From the NCBI GenBank assembly GCA_017459965.1, contig JAFUBW010000010.1, positions 1 to 47,712 on the forward strand: a stretch of 47,712 nucleotides of DNA, written 5' to 3'. The notes under the pieces are model-generated. The model made no database searches. It had not been told where the DNA came from and worked only from the letters and a program-made list of their open reading frames with translations. The stretch comes from Bacilli bacterium. GTDB taxonomy: Bacteria; Bacillota_I; Bacilli_A; RF39; UBA660. This document shows positions 32,986 to 42,977 of the stretch, in pieces (position 1 is the first letter of the stretch; every line of letters starts with the position of its first letter). Position numbers and translations under genes: made by a program.

Positions 32986-34048
32986 CTATTAATTTCATAT
33001 TTAATGTATTTTCTTTACCATCTCTTATGTATGTTACTTTTATAGTATCACCAGTTTTATATTGATATAAGTAGTATCTTAAAGTACTTATATCTTTTAT
33101 TTCATTATCATCAAACTTAGTTATTATATCTTCTTGTCTTAATCCAGAAACTTCTGCGGATGCTCCTTTTACTGTTTGTGCAATTACTACACCTGATGTT
33201 CTACCTAAATTATAATTCATACCACTTCTATATAAACTATATTTGTCAGTTACATTTATTACTGTTATACCTATAGATGGTCTTTTAATTTCTTGACCTT
33301 TTTCTAAATATTCTACATAATTTTTAACATCATTAATTGGTATAGCAAATCCCATGCCTTCTATTTCTTCTTTTGCAAGTTTCATTGATGTAATACCTAT
33401 TACTTCACCTGCAAGATTTACAAGTGGACCACCGCTATTACCTGGATTAATTGCTGCATCTGTTTGGATTACTTTAGTTAATGTTGAATTATTTTCAATC
33501 ATTCTATCTTTACCAGATATAATACCTCTAGTTATTGAACCTGAATAATCAGAACCCATTGGAGAACCTACTGTTATAACTGTTGATCCAAGTTTAATAT
33601 TGTCACTATCACCTAGTGTAGCGACTTTAGTAATTTTATCTTTTGGTATAGATAAAACAGCTATATCGGTATATTCATCACTACCAAGTACTTTAACATC
33701 AATTGTTTCTTTATTATTTAATATTACTTGTACTTTATCTGAACCATCAATAACATGATGATTTGTAAGAATAAATCCTTGATTATCACCTTGTTTATAA
33801 ATAAAACCTGTACCACTACCAACTGTTTGACTATTCTTATATGATTCAACTGTTACTACTGAATCATATACATTTTCTATAGAAGATTCTACGCCTTCTT
33901 CTGTTAATTTTGTTTCATTAATAGTTTTATTTTGTGTTATTACTTTTGATGATGGAAAATAGTATAAATATAAAATAACTGCAAGTATTGATGATATTAT
34001 AGTGAAAACATAAAATATAAAAAATTTAAAATATTTTCTTCTATTCAT
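32978..34048 (-). CDS. HtrA/DegP-type serine protease with PDZ domain
   Basis: 356 residues. N-terminal membrane anchor (~residues 9-30), a trypsin-like protease domain outside the cell, then one PDZ domain. Catalytic triad: His ~98 in LTNHHVIDG, Asp ~128 in YTDIAVL, Ser in INPGNSGGPLVN (~209). The PDZ part includes AEVSGLRQEDIITKFDDNEI. Such proteases handle misfolded or secreted proteins in the envelope. It lies 16 bases after the Abi-family gene and is probably read from the promoter in front of that gene. Confidence 0.96.
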   Translation of the reverse strand: MNRRKYFKFFIFYVFTIISSILAVILYLYYFPSSKVITQNKTINETKLTEEGVESSIENVYDSVVTVESYKNSQTVGSGTGFIYKQGDNQGFILTNHHVIDGSDKVQVILNNKETIDVKVLGSDEYTDIAVLSIPKDKITKVATLGDSDNIKLGSTVITVGSPMGSDYSGSITRGIISGKDRMIENNSTLTKVIQTDAAINPGNSGGPLVNLAGEVIGITSMKLAKEEIEGMGFAIPINDVKNYVEYLEKGQEIKRPSIGITVINVTDKYSLYRSGMNYNLGRTSGVVIAQTVKGASAEVSGLRQEDIITKFDDNEIKDISTLRYYLYQYKTGDTIKVTYIRDGKENTLNMKLIEK

Positions 34049-34064
34049 TTATCATATCTCCTTA

Positions 34065-34997
34065 TTACATATCTATTATATCCATATAATTTGTAACAAA
34101 ACCCATATAATCATATAATTTATTTATTTTAATGGAATTTACTTGATGTTTAAAATCTTCAAATGTTGTATTTATTTCATTCATCATTTCCCTAAATTTA
34201 TCTTTATCTAACATTTGTTTTAGTATTATTATAAGAGCAAATATATCTCTTTTACCTTTAGTATATTCATTTAATTCATTTATTTTGATATTTAATCTTT
34301 CATGATATATAGTATCATTTATAAATTTTTGTGTTTTATGATCAAAAACTATATCTTCATGAGCACATAAATTCCTATAATTTGCTAGTAACGATAGATA
34401 TATTTCCATATCTTCTACATTAAGATTATAAATACTAGCAATATCTTGTTTATCAGTTGGTTTTAATATTCCGTATAATTCATTAATTAATCCAAATGAT
34501 AATACTTTAACTAATACCCATAAAGGAATATATCCATAATTATGAATATAATGATAAGTTGCAGAATGATTTTCTGCATTTACTCTTATCTGTCTATTCA
34601 TTTTATTAATAACATCATTTACTCTTCTTAAATTTTTTCTATCTTGAGTAAAATTAGACGGTTTTAAATAATTCTTTTCTTTATAACCATATTTTTCCGA
34701 TAATTTATAACTAATAATGCTCTTAATGTTATTTTCAATAATAAGCAAATTCTTAAACAGAATGTTTCTAAAATTTCTATCAAAACAAAACATAGAATAT
34801 AACTCTTCAAATGTTGAACCATTTATAAATTTCTTATCAATGTCTTTTGTCATAAATATAAATCTATATCCATTCAAAAAGAAATAATTTTCTTTCAAAA
34901 GAATTTCTTTAGCGAAATCTTTATTATTTATTGTTAGTCCCTTTTTTTCAAATATTTGTAATTGTTCATCTAAAGTTTTAAAATCCTTTTTATTCAT
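34065..34997 (-). CDS. Abi family protein (AbiD/AbiF-like, HEPN motif)
   Basis: 310 residues, normal for the Abi_2 family. N-terminal KTLDEQLQIFEKKGLTI and ENYFFLNGYRFIF, the FDRNFRNILFKNLLIIENNIKSI segment, YGYIPLWVLVKVLSFG, and LSLLANYRNLCAHEDIVFD, which holds the R-N-x3-H motif of HEPN ribonucleases. Lactococcal AbiD/AbiF members abort phage infection; many homologues are untested. AGGGTGAAT ribosome site. Its place between whiA and htrA, sharing a transcript with the protease, is unusual for a defence gene. Confidence 0.9.
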   Translation of the reverse strand: MNKKDFKTLDEQLQIFEKKGLTINNKDFAKEILLKENYFFLNGYRFIFMTKDIDKKFINGSTFEELYSMFCFDRNFRNILFKNLLIIENNIKSIISYKLSEKYGYKEKNYLKPSNFTQDRKNLRRVNDVINKMNRQIRVNAENHSATYHYIHNYGYIPLWVLVKVLSFGLINELYGILKPTDKQDIASIYNLNVEDMEIYLSLLANYRNLCAHEDIVFDHKTQKFINDTIYHERLNIKINELNEYTKGKRDIFALIIILKQMLDKDKFREMMNEINTTFEDFKHQVNSIKINKLYDYMGFVTNYMDIIDM

Positions 34998-35019
34998 AAA
35001 TATTCACCCTACTGTAAAA

Positions 35020-35025
35020 ATTATA
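35020..35025 (-). promoter_or_regulatory. -10 element for the Abi-htrA transcript
   Basis: TATAAT on the minus strand 22 bases before the Abi start, right after the whiA terminator; no convincing -35. Confidence 0.5.
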
Positions 35026-35033
35026 GCACAATT

Positions 35034-35054
35034 AAAAAAAGACTTAAAGTCTTT
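35034..35054 (-). terminator. Terminator of the lgt-whiA operon
   Basis: Eight-pair stem AAAGACTT/AAGTCTTT with T7 on the minus strand, 45 bases after the whiA stop. Confidence 0.82.
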
Positions 35055-35098
35055 AATTAATATTTTATAATTTAATATTTTTTACACACATTTTCACA

Positions 35099-36031
35099 TT
35101 ATTTGTTTCTAGCCTTATCAGCTAGTTCTTTTATTTTTCTAAGTCTATGATTAACACATGATTTAGTAACTTTGTTACCTGTTTCTACACTTATTATTTC
35201 ACTTAGTTCTATTAATGAACTTTCTGGATATTTAACTCTATAATTGGCAACTTCTTTGACTTTCTCATCAAGTAAATCAAATGCGTCTATTTCTTTTAAA
35301 TAGTTTATATCATTAATTTGTGATTGAGCTGATTTCATACTTTTTTCTACATTCGCTTGTTCACAATTATTAATTCTATTAGACATATTTATTTTTTCTC
35401 TATATGTTCTTATGTCTTCAAAATATAATACTTCATCATATGCCTTTAACATAGTTAAAAATTCACTTATCTTTTCTGATTCTTTTATATAAACCATATA
35501 ACCTTTTTTTCTTCTATGAATTTTTGCATTTAAATTGTATTCATTTAATAAATCACATAAAAATTTAGCAGATTCTAGTTCATTAATTATTATCTCTAGA
35601 TGATACCTAGATGTTTTAGGATCGTTAACACTTCCACTTATTAAGAAGCATCCTCTTATAAATGATTTTTTTAATTCATCATCTGATACAATAAATTCAT
35701 TTGGTATTTTTAACAATTTGAACCCTTGTTCATTTAATAATCCTAAATCTTTTAATATTTTTGGTACATCTTTTTTTATTTCTATTATATAAAGTTCATT
35801 CTTTTTAAAATTATAATTATTTTTTATCATAATGTTAGATGTTACACCATATATATTTTTAATAGTTTTAAAAATTTTATTTGCAACATTGATATTTTCA
35901 GTTTGGACTTTAATTGAATACAATTTAATTTCAGCATTTGTTGTTAAAATTCCTGATAATTCTGATATATACTCTAATTTAGATTCTTCTAAATTAGATA
36001 TATTTTGTTTTATTTTTCCTGAAAAAGTCAT
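35099..36031 (-). CDS. whiA: WhiA-type DNA-binding regulator
   Basis: 310 residues. The N-terminal domain resembles a degenerate LAGLIDADG homing endonuclease: KKSFIRGCFLISGSVNDPKTSRYHLEI and YEVLYFEDIRTYREKINMSNRI-like RINNCEQANVEKS. The C-terminal helix-turn-helix reads LIELSEIISVETGNKVTKSCVNHRLRKI. WhiA acts in division and chromosome segregation in Firmicutes and in sporulation in actinobacteria. Usual partners yvcK and rapZ are absent here; it follows lgt by 5 bases instead. Confidence 0.96.
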   Translation of the reverse strand: MTFSGKIKQNISNLEESKLEYISELSGILTTNAEIKLYSIKVQTENINVANKIFKTIKNIYGVTSNIMIKNNYNFKKNELYIIEIKKDVPKILKDLGLLNEQGFKLLKIPNEFIVSDDELKKSFIRGCFLISGSVNDPKTSRYHLEIIINELESAKFLCDLLNEYNLNAKIHRRKKGYMVYIKESEKISEFLTMLKAYDEVLYFEDIRTYREKINMSNRINNCEQANVEKSMKSAQSQINDINYLKEIDAFDLLDEKVKEVANYRVKYPESSLIELSEIISVETGNKVTKSCVNHRLRKIKELADKARNK

Positions 36032-36036
36032 AATAT

Positions 36037-36816
36037 CTACTCCTTATAATATTTTTCTTCTTTTTTAGATCTTATCAATAATATTATTCCTAAAATAATA
36101 CTTATTATTGATATTATTTGAGCCATTTTTATATTAAATAACATTAAACTATCTTCTCTAAGTATTTCAATAAAAAATCTTACTATCCCATACCATATAA
36201 AATAAAAACCTATTTGAAATCCCAATTTTGTATTTTTGTTTTTTCTAATTAACATGATTATTATGAATCCTATTAAACATAATATACTTTCAAAAAAGAA
36301 AGTTGGATAATAATAGTGATTATTTATTTTCATTCCATTAATTATGAACTTTGGTATATGTAAATTTTGAAGTATTTTTAAAGATGTTATACTTCCATAT
36401 GCTTCTTTATTAAAAAAATTACCCCATCTTCCAATAGATTGTGCGATTATAACTGCTGGAGATACTATATCTAATATTCTAAGAAAATTAATACTATATT
36501 TTTTAGTATAATAATAAACAAATATAATACCTGATATAACTCCACCATGAATAGCTAAACCACCATTATATATTTTTAATATTTCTGATGGATTATTTAA
36601 ATAATAATCTAAATTAAATATAATATAATATAATCTTGCTCCTATTATACCAATTATTAATGTATAAAATATTAAATCTGTAATTAAATTATTATTAATG
36701 TTATGTTTTTTTGATTCATGTAGTATTAAAAAATATGCGATTACTACTCCAATTAAAATACAAATTGAATACCAATATATATTTATATTTAATATAGTAA
36801 AAGCTATTCTAGACAT
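36037..36816 (-). CDS. lgt: Prolipoprotein diacylglyceryl transferase
   Basis: 259 residues with about seven membrane helices. GGLAIHGGVISG and IAQSIGRWGNFFNKEAYG (the Lgt signature with the catalytic Arg) are intact, followed by YPTFFFESILCLIGF and GIVRFFIEILRED. It attaches diacylglycerol from phosphatidylglycerol to lipobox Cys residues, as needed for the lipoprotein at 12336-13034. AAGGTGCGAT ribosome site; the start overlaps the upstream gene by 8 bases. Confidence 0.96.
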   Translation of the reverse strand: MSRIAFTILNINIYWYSICILIGVVIAYFLILHESKKHNINNNLITDLIFYTLIIGIIGARLYYIIFNLDYYLNNPSEILKIYNGGLAIHGGVISGIIFVYYYTKKYSINFLRILDIVSPAVIIAQSIGRWGNFFNKEAYGSITSLKILQNLHIPKFIINGMKINNHYYYPTFFFESILCLIGFIIIMLIRKNKNTKLGFQIGFYFIWYGIVRFFIEILREDSLMLFNIKMAQIISIISIILGIILLIRSKKEEKYYKE

Positions 36817-37225
36817 TATCGCACCTTCTTATTATTGGATCTATAATTAAATTTTGAACAAAGAAATTCATAACACTTATTACAATTGAAATTAAAAGTG
36901 TACTCCAAAATCCATATATTTGAAGATGATTACCTAATAATACATCTACTATTTCTAATATAAAGAAATTTATAAATGGATAGAAAAGTCCAAATGTAAG
37001 TGCGGTAAGTGGAAGTGTTAATCTTACTATTAATGGTTTTATTGTTTTATTTAATATATAAATTATTAATACTGTTAAAAAGAAATATAAATTATTATCA
37101 ATATCAAATGAATTAAATATTAAATCAACAATAAATAATACTAATGCATACCCCGAAATATATAATATTGAATCTAAAAGTTTATTTAATCTCTTTTCGT
37201 TTTTTTCTTTTATAATTAGTTTCAT
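36809..37225 (-). CDS. YvlD/phage-holin-4-2-like membrane protein
   Basis: 138 residues with four membrane helices. NKTIKPLIVRLTLPLTALTFGLFYPFINFFILEIVD matches the N..ikPil..ltlPl..lTlGlf..viN...l pattern of the Phage_holin_4_2/YvlD family. The name is historical; membership does not imply lysis, and the role is unknown. First gene of the operon with lgt and whiA. GAAAGGA ribosome site. Confidence 0.82.
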   Translation of the reverse strand: MKLIIKEKNEKRLNKLLDSILYISGYALVLFIVDLIFNSFDIDNNLYFFLTVLIIYILNKTIKPLIVRLTLPLTALTFGLFYPFINFFILEIVDVLLGNHLQIYGFWSTLLISIVISVMNFFVQNLIIDPIIRRCDNV

Positions 37226-37260
37226 ATTATCATATTCCTTTCTATTAGATTATATCAAAT

Positions 37261-37304
37261 AATAAAAAAAATAAAAAGATATTTTTTAAAAAATATCTTT
37301 TTAT
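37261..37304 (-). terminator. Terminator of uvrA
   Basis: Long AT-rich hairpin, AAAAGATATTTTTT paired with AAAAAATATCTTTT, followed by a T-rich tail on the minus strand; T-rich on the other side too. Confidence 0.78.
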
Positions 37305-37342
37305 TTAAATATTAATTCGTACAATGTTTTCTGGTGTTCATG

Positions 37343-40153
37343 TTATAAAACATCTTTTAAGTATTTACCTGTGTATGAATTTTCATCTTTTATTATTTTT
37401 TCTGGAGTTCCTGTAAATATTATTTGTCCTCCACCATCTCCACCTTCTGGCCCTAAGTCTATAATATGATCTGCACATTTTATTACATCTAAGTTATGTT
37501 CAATAACAATCACAGTATCTCCATTATCAACTATTCTATCAAGTATTTTAATAAGTTTTTTAATATCATGAGTATGAAGACCTGTTGTTGGTTCATCTAA
37601 TATAAATAAACTTTTACCAGTTGGTCTTTTTTGTAGTTCTTTAGCTAGTTTTACTCTAGATGCTTCTCCACCTGATAGTGTAGTAGCACTTTGTCCTAAT
37701 TTAATATAAGATAATCCTACATCCATCATTATTTGAAGTTTATGTTTAATTTTTGGTATGTTTTCAAAGAATTCAAGTGCATCTTCTACTGTCATATCAA
37801 GAACATCACTAATGTTTTTACCTTTATACTTTATAGATAATGTTTCACTATTATATCTAGTTCCATGACATACTTCACAAGGAACATATACATCTGGTAG
37901 GAAATGCATTTCTATTTTTTTGACTCCATCTCCCCAGCATGCTTCACATCTTCCACCTTTTACATTAAATGAGAATCTTCCTTTTGAGTAACCTCTTATT
38001 TTTGATTCTTTAGTATTAGCAAATACATCTCTTATATCATCAAATACACCTACATAAGTAGCAGGATTACTTCTTGGTGTTTTTCCTATTGGTTCTTGTG
38101 AAATATTTACAACTTTATCTATATTTTCAATTCCTAATATTTTTTTATGTTTTCCTGGTTTTTCTTTTGTTTTGTATAACGTATTTCTTACTTTTTTATA
38201 AAGTATTTCATTTACAAGTGTTGATTTACCTGATCCTGATACACCTGTTACACATATAAACTTTCCAAGTGGAAATTTAACATCTATATTTTTTAAATTA
38301 TTTTCTGTTGCACCTTTTACTTCTAAGTTTAATCCATTTCCTTTTCTTCTTTTTTTAGGTACTTCAATTTTTTCTTTACCTGTTAAATATTTACCTGTTA
38401 AACTATCTGGATTATTCATCACTTCTTTTGGAGTACCTTGAGCAACTATATAACCACCTTCTTTGCCCGCAAGTGGCCCTACATCTACTAAATAATCAGC
38501 CTCTAGCATAGTATCAGTATCATGTTCAACTACTACCAATGTATTACCTAAATCTCTCATTTCTTTCATAGAATTAATTAATCTTTGATTATCTCTTTGA
38601 TGAAGGCCTATAGATGGTTCATCTAGTACATATAATATACCAGTAAGTCTAGATCCTATTTGAGTAGCTAGTCTTATTCTTTGACTTTCTCCACCTGATA
38701 AAGTAGCAGCTGTTCTATTTAAAGTTAAATATTCAAGTCCTACATTAATTAAGAAGGATGTTCTATCTTTTATATCTTTTATTATTAATCTTGATATTTC
38801 TTCTTGTTCTTTACTTAATTTTAAATTACTTATAAAGTCATATAATTTACCAATACTTAAGTTACATACATCGTATATATTCTTTTTATCTATAAATATA
38901 TTAAGTACTGATTCACTTAGTCTTGCCCCATGACAAACATTACATTCTTGTTCAACCATGTATTGTTCTAACCAATCTCTTATTATTGAACTAGTAGTTT
39001 CTCTATATCTTCTTTCAAATAAATTAGCTATTCCTTCATAATACTCTGTTTTGTCTATTGGATTACCATTTTTTGTTGAAAACTTAAATCTAATTGGTTC
39101 ATCTGTCCCATATAGAATAATATCTAATTCTTTTCTTTTTAATTTTTCAACTGGTTTTGTCATATCTATTTTATATTTTTTACATACTATTTCAAGTTTT
39201 CTTATATATATATTAGTATCTTCCATATTTTTTAGTGGAAGTATAGCATTTTCATTTAATGATTTACTTTTATCTGGTATTAATAAATCTTCATCTATTC
39301 TAAGATGAAAACCTAGTCCCTTACATTCTGGACACGCCCCATATGGTGCGTTAAATGAAAATATTCTAGGTTCTAATTCTTTAAGTGAATAATTACAATA
39401 TGGACAAGCAAAATTTTCAGAGAATACAATTTCTTTATCTCCTATTACATCTATTATTACTTTTCCACCAGATAATTTACATGCAGTTTCTAATGATTCA
39501 AAAAGTCTACTTCTTATTCCTTCTTTTATTATTAATCTATCTATTACAACTGATATATTATCTTTTTTATTCTTTTCTAAAACAATATCTTCAGATAAAT
39601 CTCTTACTTCATCATTTATTTTTACTCTTGAATAGCCATCTTTTCTTAATCTATCAAGTAAATCTATATGTGTTCCTTTTTCTCCTTCGACAATTGGAGA
39701 TAGAATCATAATTTTTGTACCATCATCAAGTTTTATTATTTTATCAGTCATTTCTTCTATTGTTTGACTAGTTATAGGTATATTATGATTTGGACAATAT
39801 GGAATACCTATTTTAGAAAATAATAATCTTAAATAATCATATATTTCAGTTACTGTACCTACTGTAGATCTTGGATTTCTATTAGTTGTTTTTTGATCTA
39901 TTGAAATTGCTGGTGATAATCCTTCTATAACATCTACATCTGGTTTTTCGCCTGCGCCTAAAAATTGTCTTGCATAACTACTTAAACTTTCTACATATCT
40001 TCTTTGTCCTTCGGCATATATAGTATCAAACGCTAAAGAAGATTTACCTGAACCTGATACACCTGTCATTACAATTAATTTATTTTTTGGTAAATCTATA
40101 TCTATATTTTTTAAATTATTCTCTCTTGCCCCTCTTATTATTATTTTATCCAT
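37343..40153 (-). CDS. uvrA: UvrABC excinuclease subunit A
   Basis: 936 residues from the ATG at 40151-40153 (GGTGAT just ahead); a TTG five codons up is unlikely. Two ABC ATPase halves: Walker A motifs GVSGSGKSSL and GVSGSGKSTL, signatures LSGGESQRIRLA and LSGGEASRVKLA. Zinc sites CPYC...CPEC and CEAC...CEVC. SSYARQFLGAGEKP and NPRSTVGTVTEIYDYLRLLFS are typical. It scans DNA for bulky damage and loads UvrB. It lies downstream of uvrB but is separated by two small genes and has its own promoter and terminator. Confidence 0.99.
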   Translation of the reverse strand: MDKIIIRGARENNLKNIDIDLPKNKLIVMTGVSGSGKSSLAFDTIYAEGQRRYVESLSSYARQFLGAGEKPDVDVIEGLSPAISIDQKTTNRNPRSTVGTVTEIYDYLRLLFSKIGIPYCPNHNIPITSQTIEEMTDKIIKLDDGTKIMILSPIVEGEKGTHIDLLDRLRKDGYSRVKINDEVRDLSEDIVLEKNKKDNISVVIDRLIIKEGIRSRLFESLETACKLSGGKVIIDVIGDKEIVFSENFACPYCNYSLKELEPRIFSFNAPYGACPECKGLGFHLRIDEDLLIPDKSKSLNENAILPLKNMEDTNIYIRKLEIVCKKYKIDMTKPVEKLKRKELDIILYGTDEPIRFKFSTKNGNPIDKTEYYEGIANLFERRYRETTSSIIRDWLEQYMVEQECNVCHGARLSESVLNIFIDKKNIYDVCNLSIGKLYDFISNLKLSKEQEEISRLIIKDIKDRTSFLINVGLEYLTLNRTAATLSGGESQRIRLATQIGSRLTGILYVLDEPSIGLHQRDNQRLINSMKEMRDLGNTLVVVEHDTDTMLEADYLVDVGPLAGKEGGYIVAQGTPKEVMNNPDSLTGKYLTGKEKIEVPKKRRKGNGLNLEVKGATENNLKNIDVKFPLGKFICVTGVSGSGKSTLVNEILYKKVRNTLYKTKEKPGKHKKILGIENIDKVVNISQEPIGKTPRSNPATYVGVFDDIRDVFANTKESKIRGYSKGRFSFNVKGGRCEACWGDGVKKIEMHFLPDVYVPCEVCHGTRYNSETLSIKYKGKNISDVLDMTVEDALEFFENIPKIKHKLQIMMDVGLSYIKLGQSATTLSGGEASRVKLAKELQKRPTGKSLFILDEPTTGLHTHDIKKLIKILDRIVDNGDTVIVIEHNLDVIKCADHIIDLGPEGGDGGGQIIFTGTPEKIIKDENSYTGKYLKDVL

Positions 40154-40171
40154 ATTATCACCACGCAAAGT

Positions 40172-40180
40172 ATTATAACA
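40172..40180 (-). promoter_or_regulatory. Extended -10 promoter of uvrA
   Basis: TGTTATAAT on the minus strand, 18 bases before the uvrA ATG. No complete Bacillus-type LexA box is seen near it. Confidence 0.6.
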
Positions 40181-40202
40181 AAATTATTAAAAAAATAATA
40201 GC

Positions 40203-40236
40203 GAACAAAATAAAAAATAGACATTTTGTCTATTTT
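40203..40236 (-). terminator. Terminator after the small-gene pair
   Basis: Ten-pair stem AAAATAGACA/TGTCTATTTT with a 3-base loop and T-rich tail on the minus strand, overlapping the stop at 40230. Confidence 0.86.
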
Positions 40237-40478
40237 AATGTTTGATTTTCTAAAATATTTCTTTCTTTTATTAGATGTGCGACATATTCAAGTCTATCTC
40301 TTTCATATCTTAAATCACTATTTAATATTTCACTTTTTTCTTCTGATGATGAATTTGGATCATCTAATACAGTATTTAAGTATTCTATTTCATCAACTAT
40401 TTCTTCTTTTTTTCTTAGTATACTTTCATCATCTAATTCATCTAAATATCCAAATCTATTTTTCATATACTTATCCAT
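40230..40478 (-). CDS. Small soluble protein of unknown function between uvrA and uvrB
   Basis: 82 residues from the ATG at 40476-40478, which has AAGGAGG ahead; an in-frame ATG 15 codons up lacks a site. Highly charged (Asp, Glu, Lys, Arg), probably all helical: MDKYMKNRFGYLDELDDES, then RKKEEIVDEIEYLNTV and RYERDRLEYVAHLIKER, two amphipathic helices likely to form a hairpin or dimer. Its ribosome site lies at the 3' end of the next gene, so the two are coexpressed. No family recognised. Confidence 0.72.
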   Translation of the reverse strand: MDKYMKNRFGYLDELDDESILRKKEEIVDEIEYLNTVLDDPNSSSEEKSEILNSDLRYERDRLEYVAHLIKERNILENQTLK

Positions 40479-40491
40479 TTTTTCCTCCTTA

Positions 40492-40929
40492 TTAATGAAA
40501 TCTATGTTCATGTTCTTCTTCATTTTTTCTTCTTTTATTTAGATAATCAATAATACTATTTTTAGAATATTCTAATAATTTAGCATCTTGTGAAAATAAT
40601 GATTTATTTTCTTTTATTTTTTTATTATTTTGCATTTTCTTTAACAAATCTAAAGATTTTTCTATTTTATTTAATGCTTTTTCTATTCCTTCATCACTCA
40701 TTTTATTAAAATCATCAATATTTAATATATGACTTTCTTTTTTTAAATAACTTATAACTTCTGGTTGAGTAAATGAAATGTTTTTTTCTAACATATTATA
40801 ATTAACATGATCAGCAAATATTTTTTTAATATTTTTTGGAATACTTTTATTTCCATATAAAAATATTAAATCTTTAACTTGTATTTCAACCATCTCTTTA
40901 TTGTTCTTGTCTGTTGTAAATTTTTTCAT
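40492..40929 (-). CDS. Soluble helical protein of unknown function between uvrA and uvrB
   Basis: 145 residues, not recognised. Opens MKKFTTDKNNKEMVEIQVKDL and is Lys/Asn/Glu-rich and largely helical after residue ~85 (GIEKALNKIEKSLDLLKKM). It ends in a His/Glu-rich tail, EEEHEHRFH. No signal, membrane segment or Cys. First of a two-gene unit with a consensus promoter whose -35 abuts the uvrB stop codon. Placement between two repair genes is suggestive only. Confidence 0.72.
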   Translation of the reverse strand: MKKFTTDKNNKEMVEIQVKDLIFLYGNKSIPKNIKKIFADHVNYNMLEKNISFTQPEVISYLKKESHILNIDDFNKMSDEGIEKALNKIEKSLDLLKKMQNNKKIKENKSLFSQDAKLLEYSKNSIIDYLNKRRKNEEEHEHRFH

Positions 40930-40954
40930 AGAAATAATCCTTTCATATAATTAA

Positions 40955-40983
40955 ATTATAGTATTGTATTATTCTTTTGTCAA
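40955..40983 (-). promoter_or_regulatory. Consensus sigma-A promoter of the small-gene pair
   Basis: TTGACA (40978-40983), 17-base spacer, TATAAT (40955-40960) on the minus strand, one base after the uvrB stop codon. Confidence 0.93.
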
Positions 40984-42936
40984 TTATTCCATTTTCATTT
41001 CAAATAATATATCTCTAAGTTCAGTTGCTCTTTCAAAATCTAATTCTTTAGCAGCTTCCATCATTTCTTTTTCTATTTTTTCCATTAATTTAGCTTTTTC
41101 CTTCTTAGAGTATGTCTTTGTTATTTTTTCTTCTTTGCTTTCATCAGTATTTTTAATTAATTCTCTAATTTCTTTCTTTATAGTTTTAGGAATAATATTA
41201 TGTTTTTTATTAAATTCTTGTTGTATAGACCTTCTTCTTTCAGTTTCTTTAATAGCATTTCTCATAGCATCACTTATAATGTCTGCATACATTATTACAT
41301 GTCCATTTTCATTTCTTGCCGCTCTTCCTATTGTTTGTATTAAACTTCTTTCACTTCTAAGGAAACCTTGTTTATCTGCATCCATGATAGCAATTAATGA
41401 TACTTCTGGAATATCTATTCCTTCTCTTAAAAGGTTTACTCCTACAACTACATCATATTTACCTAATCTTAAATCTCTAACTATTTCTAATCTTTCAAGT
41501 GTTTTTATTTCATTATGTAAGAATGCGACTTTAAAGCCTGCACTTTTTAAATAATTAGTTAATTCCTCACTCATTCTAATAGTTAAAGTTGTTACTAAGG
41601 TTCTTTCATTTTTATCTATTCTATCTTGTATTTGCTCAATTAAATCATCTATTTGGTTTAAAGTTGGTTTAACTTCGATAGTTGGATCAAGAAGACCTGT
41701 TGGACGAATTATTTGCTCAACTATTTCACCATGAGTTTGATCTAATTCATAATCACCTGGTGTTGCAGATACATAAACTACTTGATTTATTTTTTCTTCA
41801 AATTCATTAAATTTAAGTGGTCTATTATCTAGTGCACTTGGAAGTCTAAACCCATATTCTACAAGAGTTTCTTTTCTCATTCTATCTCCATTATACATTG
41901 CACGAACTTGTGGAAGTGTTACATGAGATTCATCTATTACTAATAAAAAGTCTTTTGGAAAGAAATCAATAAGTGTAGTAGGTGCTTCACCTGGTTTTTT
42001 ATTAGTTAAATGTCTTGAATAATTTTCTATTCCTTTACAAAAACCTGTTTCAGATAACATTTCTAAATCATAGTTAGTTCTTTGTTCTAATCGTTGATAT
42101 TCTAATAATTTATTATTATCTTTAAAATATTTTAATCTATCATTTAATTCTTCTCTTATGGTTTTTACTGCTCTTTTTAATTTTTCTTCACTTGTTACAA
42201 AATGAGATGCTGAAAATATTACAATTGTATTTTTTTGATTTATTACTTTTCCTGTTGTTGTATCAAATTCAATTAGTTTTTCTATTTCATCACCAAATAA
42301 ATCTATTCTATATGCAATAGTCTTTGAATAAGCTGGTACTATTTCAATTGTATCTCCTTTAGTTCTAAATGTACCTCTTACTAAATCCATGTTATTTCTT
42401 TCATAAAGCATATCTACAAGTTTTTTTAATATATCTTCTCTATTTACTGTATCTCCTACTTTTAGAGAAAGTGTTTGATTTTCATATTCTTCTTTATCAC
42501 CTAAACCATATATACATGATACTGATGAGACTACTATTACATCATCTCTTGAAATAAGTGCTGAAGTTGCACTATGTCTTAATTCATCTATTTCATCATT
42601 AATAGATGCATCTTTTTCTATAAATGTATCGGATGATGGTACATATGCTTCTGGTTGATAGTAATCATAATAAGAAACAAAGTATTCTACTCTATTTTCT
42701 GGAAATAATTCTTTGAATTCTGAATAAAGTTGACCTGCAAGTGTTTTATTATGTGCAAGTATTAAAGTAGGTTTATTAACCTTTTGAATTACATTTGCAA
42801 TTGTAAAAGTTTTTCCTGTTCCTGTCGCACCTAGTAAAACTTGACTTTTCTTACCTTCTTTAATTCCATTTACTAATTCATCTATTGCCTCTGGTTGATC
42901 TCCTGAAGGTTTATAATCAGATACTAATTTGAACAT
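40984..42936 (-). CDS. uvrB: UvrABC excinuclease subunit B
   Basis: 650 residues. Walker [11 protein letters not shown], the damage-probing beta-hairpin region [18 protein letters not shown], helicase motifs including DESHVTLPQ and [23 protein letters not shown] (motif VI), and a C-terminal UVR domain ([28 protein letters not shown]) that binds UvrC. It verifies damage handed over by UvrA. AGTAGGTG ribosome site. Confidence 0.99.
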   Translation of the reverse strand: MFKLVSDYKPSGDQPEAIDELVNGIKEGKKSQVLLGATGTGKTFTIANVIQKVNKPTLILAHNKTLAGQLYSEFKELFPENRVEYFVSYYDYYQPEAYVPSSDTFIEKDASINDEIDELRHSATSALISRDDVIVVSSVSCIYGLGDKEEYENQTLSLKVGDTVNREDILKKLVDMLYERNNMDLVRGTFRTKGDTIEIVPAYSKTIAYRIDLFGDEIEKLIEFDTTTGKVINQKNTIVIFSASHFVTSEEKLKRAVKTIREELNDRLKYFKDNNKLLEYQRLEQRTNYDLEMLSETGFCKGIENYSRHLTNKKPGEAPTTLIDFFPKDFLLVIDESHVTLPQVRAMYNGDRMRKETLVEYGFRLPSALDNRPLKFNEFEEKINQVVYVSATPGDYELDQTHGEIVEQIIRPTGLLDPTIEVKPTLNQIDDLIEQIQDRIDKNERTLVTTLTIRMSEELTNYLKSAGFKVAFLHNEIKTLERLEIVRDLRLGKYDVVVGVNLLREGIDIPEVSLIAIMDADKQGFLRSERSLIQTIGRAARNENGHVIMYADIISDAMRNAIKETERRRSIQQEFNKKHNIIPKTIKKEIRELIKNTDESKEEKITKTYSKKEKAKLMEKIEKEMMEAAKELDFERATELRDILFEMKME

Positions 42937-42977
42937 AATAACACCTACTTTCTATATTATTATTTTAAAATAATTAA

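Noticed and set aside
39385-39711. 108-codon open frame opposite uvrA
   Set aside because: Leu/Tyr-rich translation of the antisense of a certain gene; no ribosome site.
40201-40206. GCGAAC as part of a LexA/SOS box before uvrA
   Set aside because: Only a half-site; no matching GTTC at the required distance.
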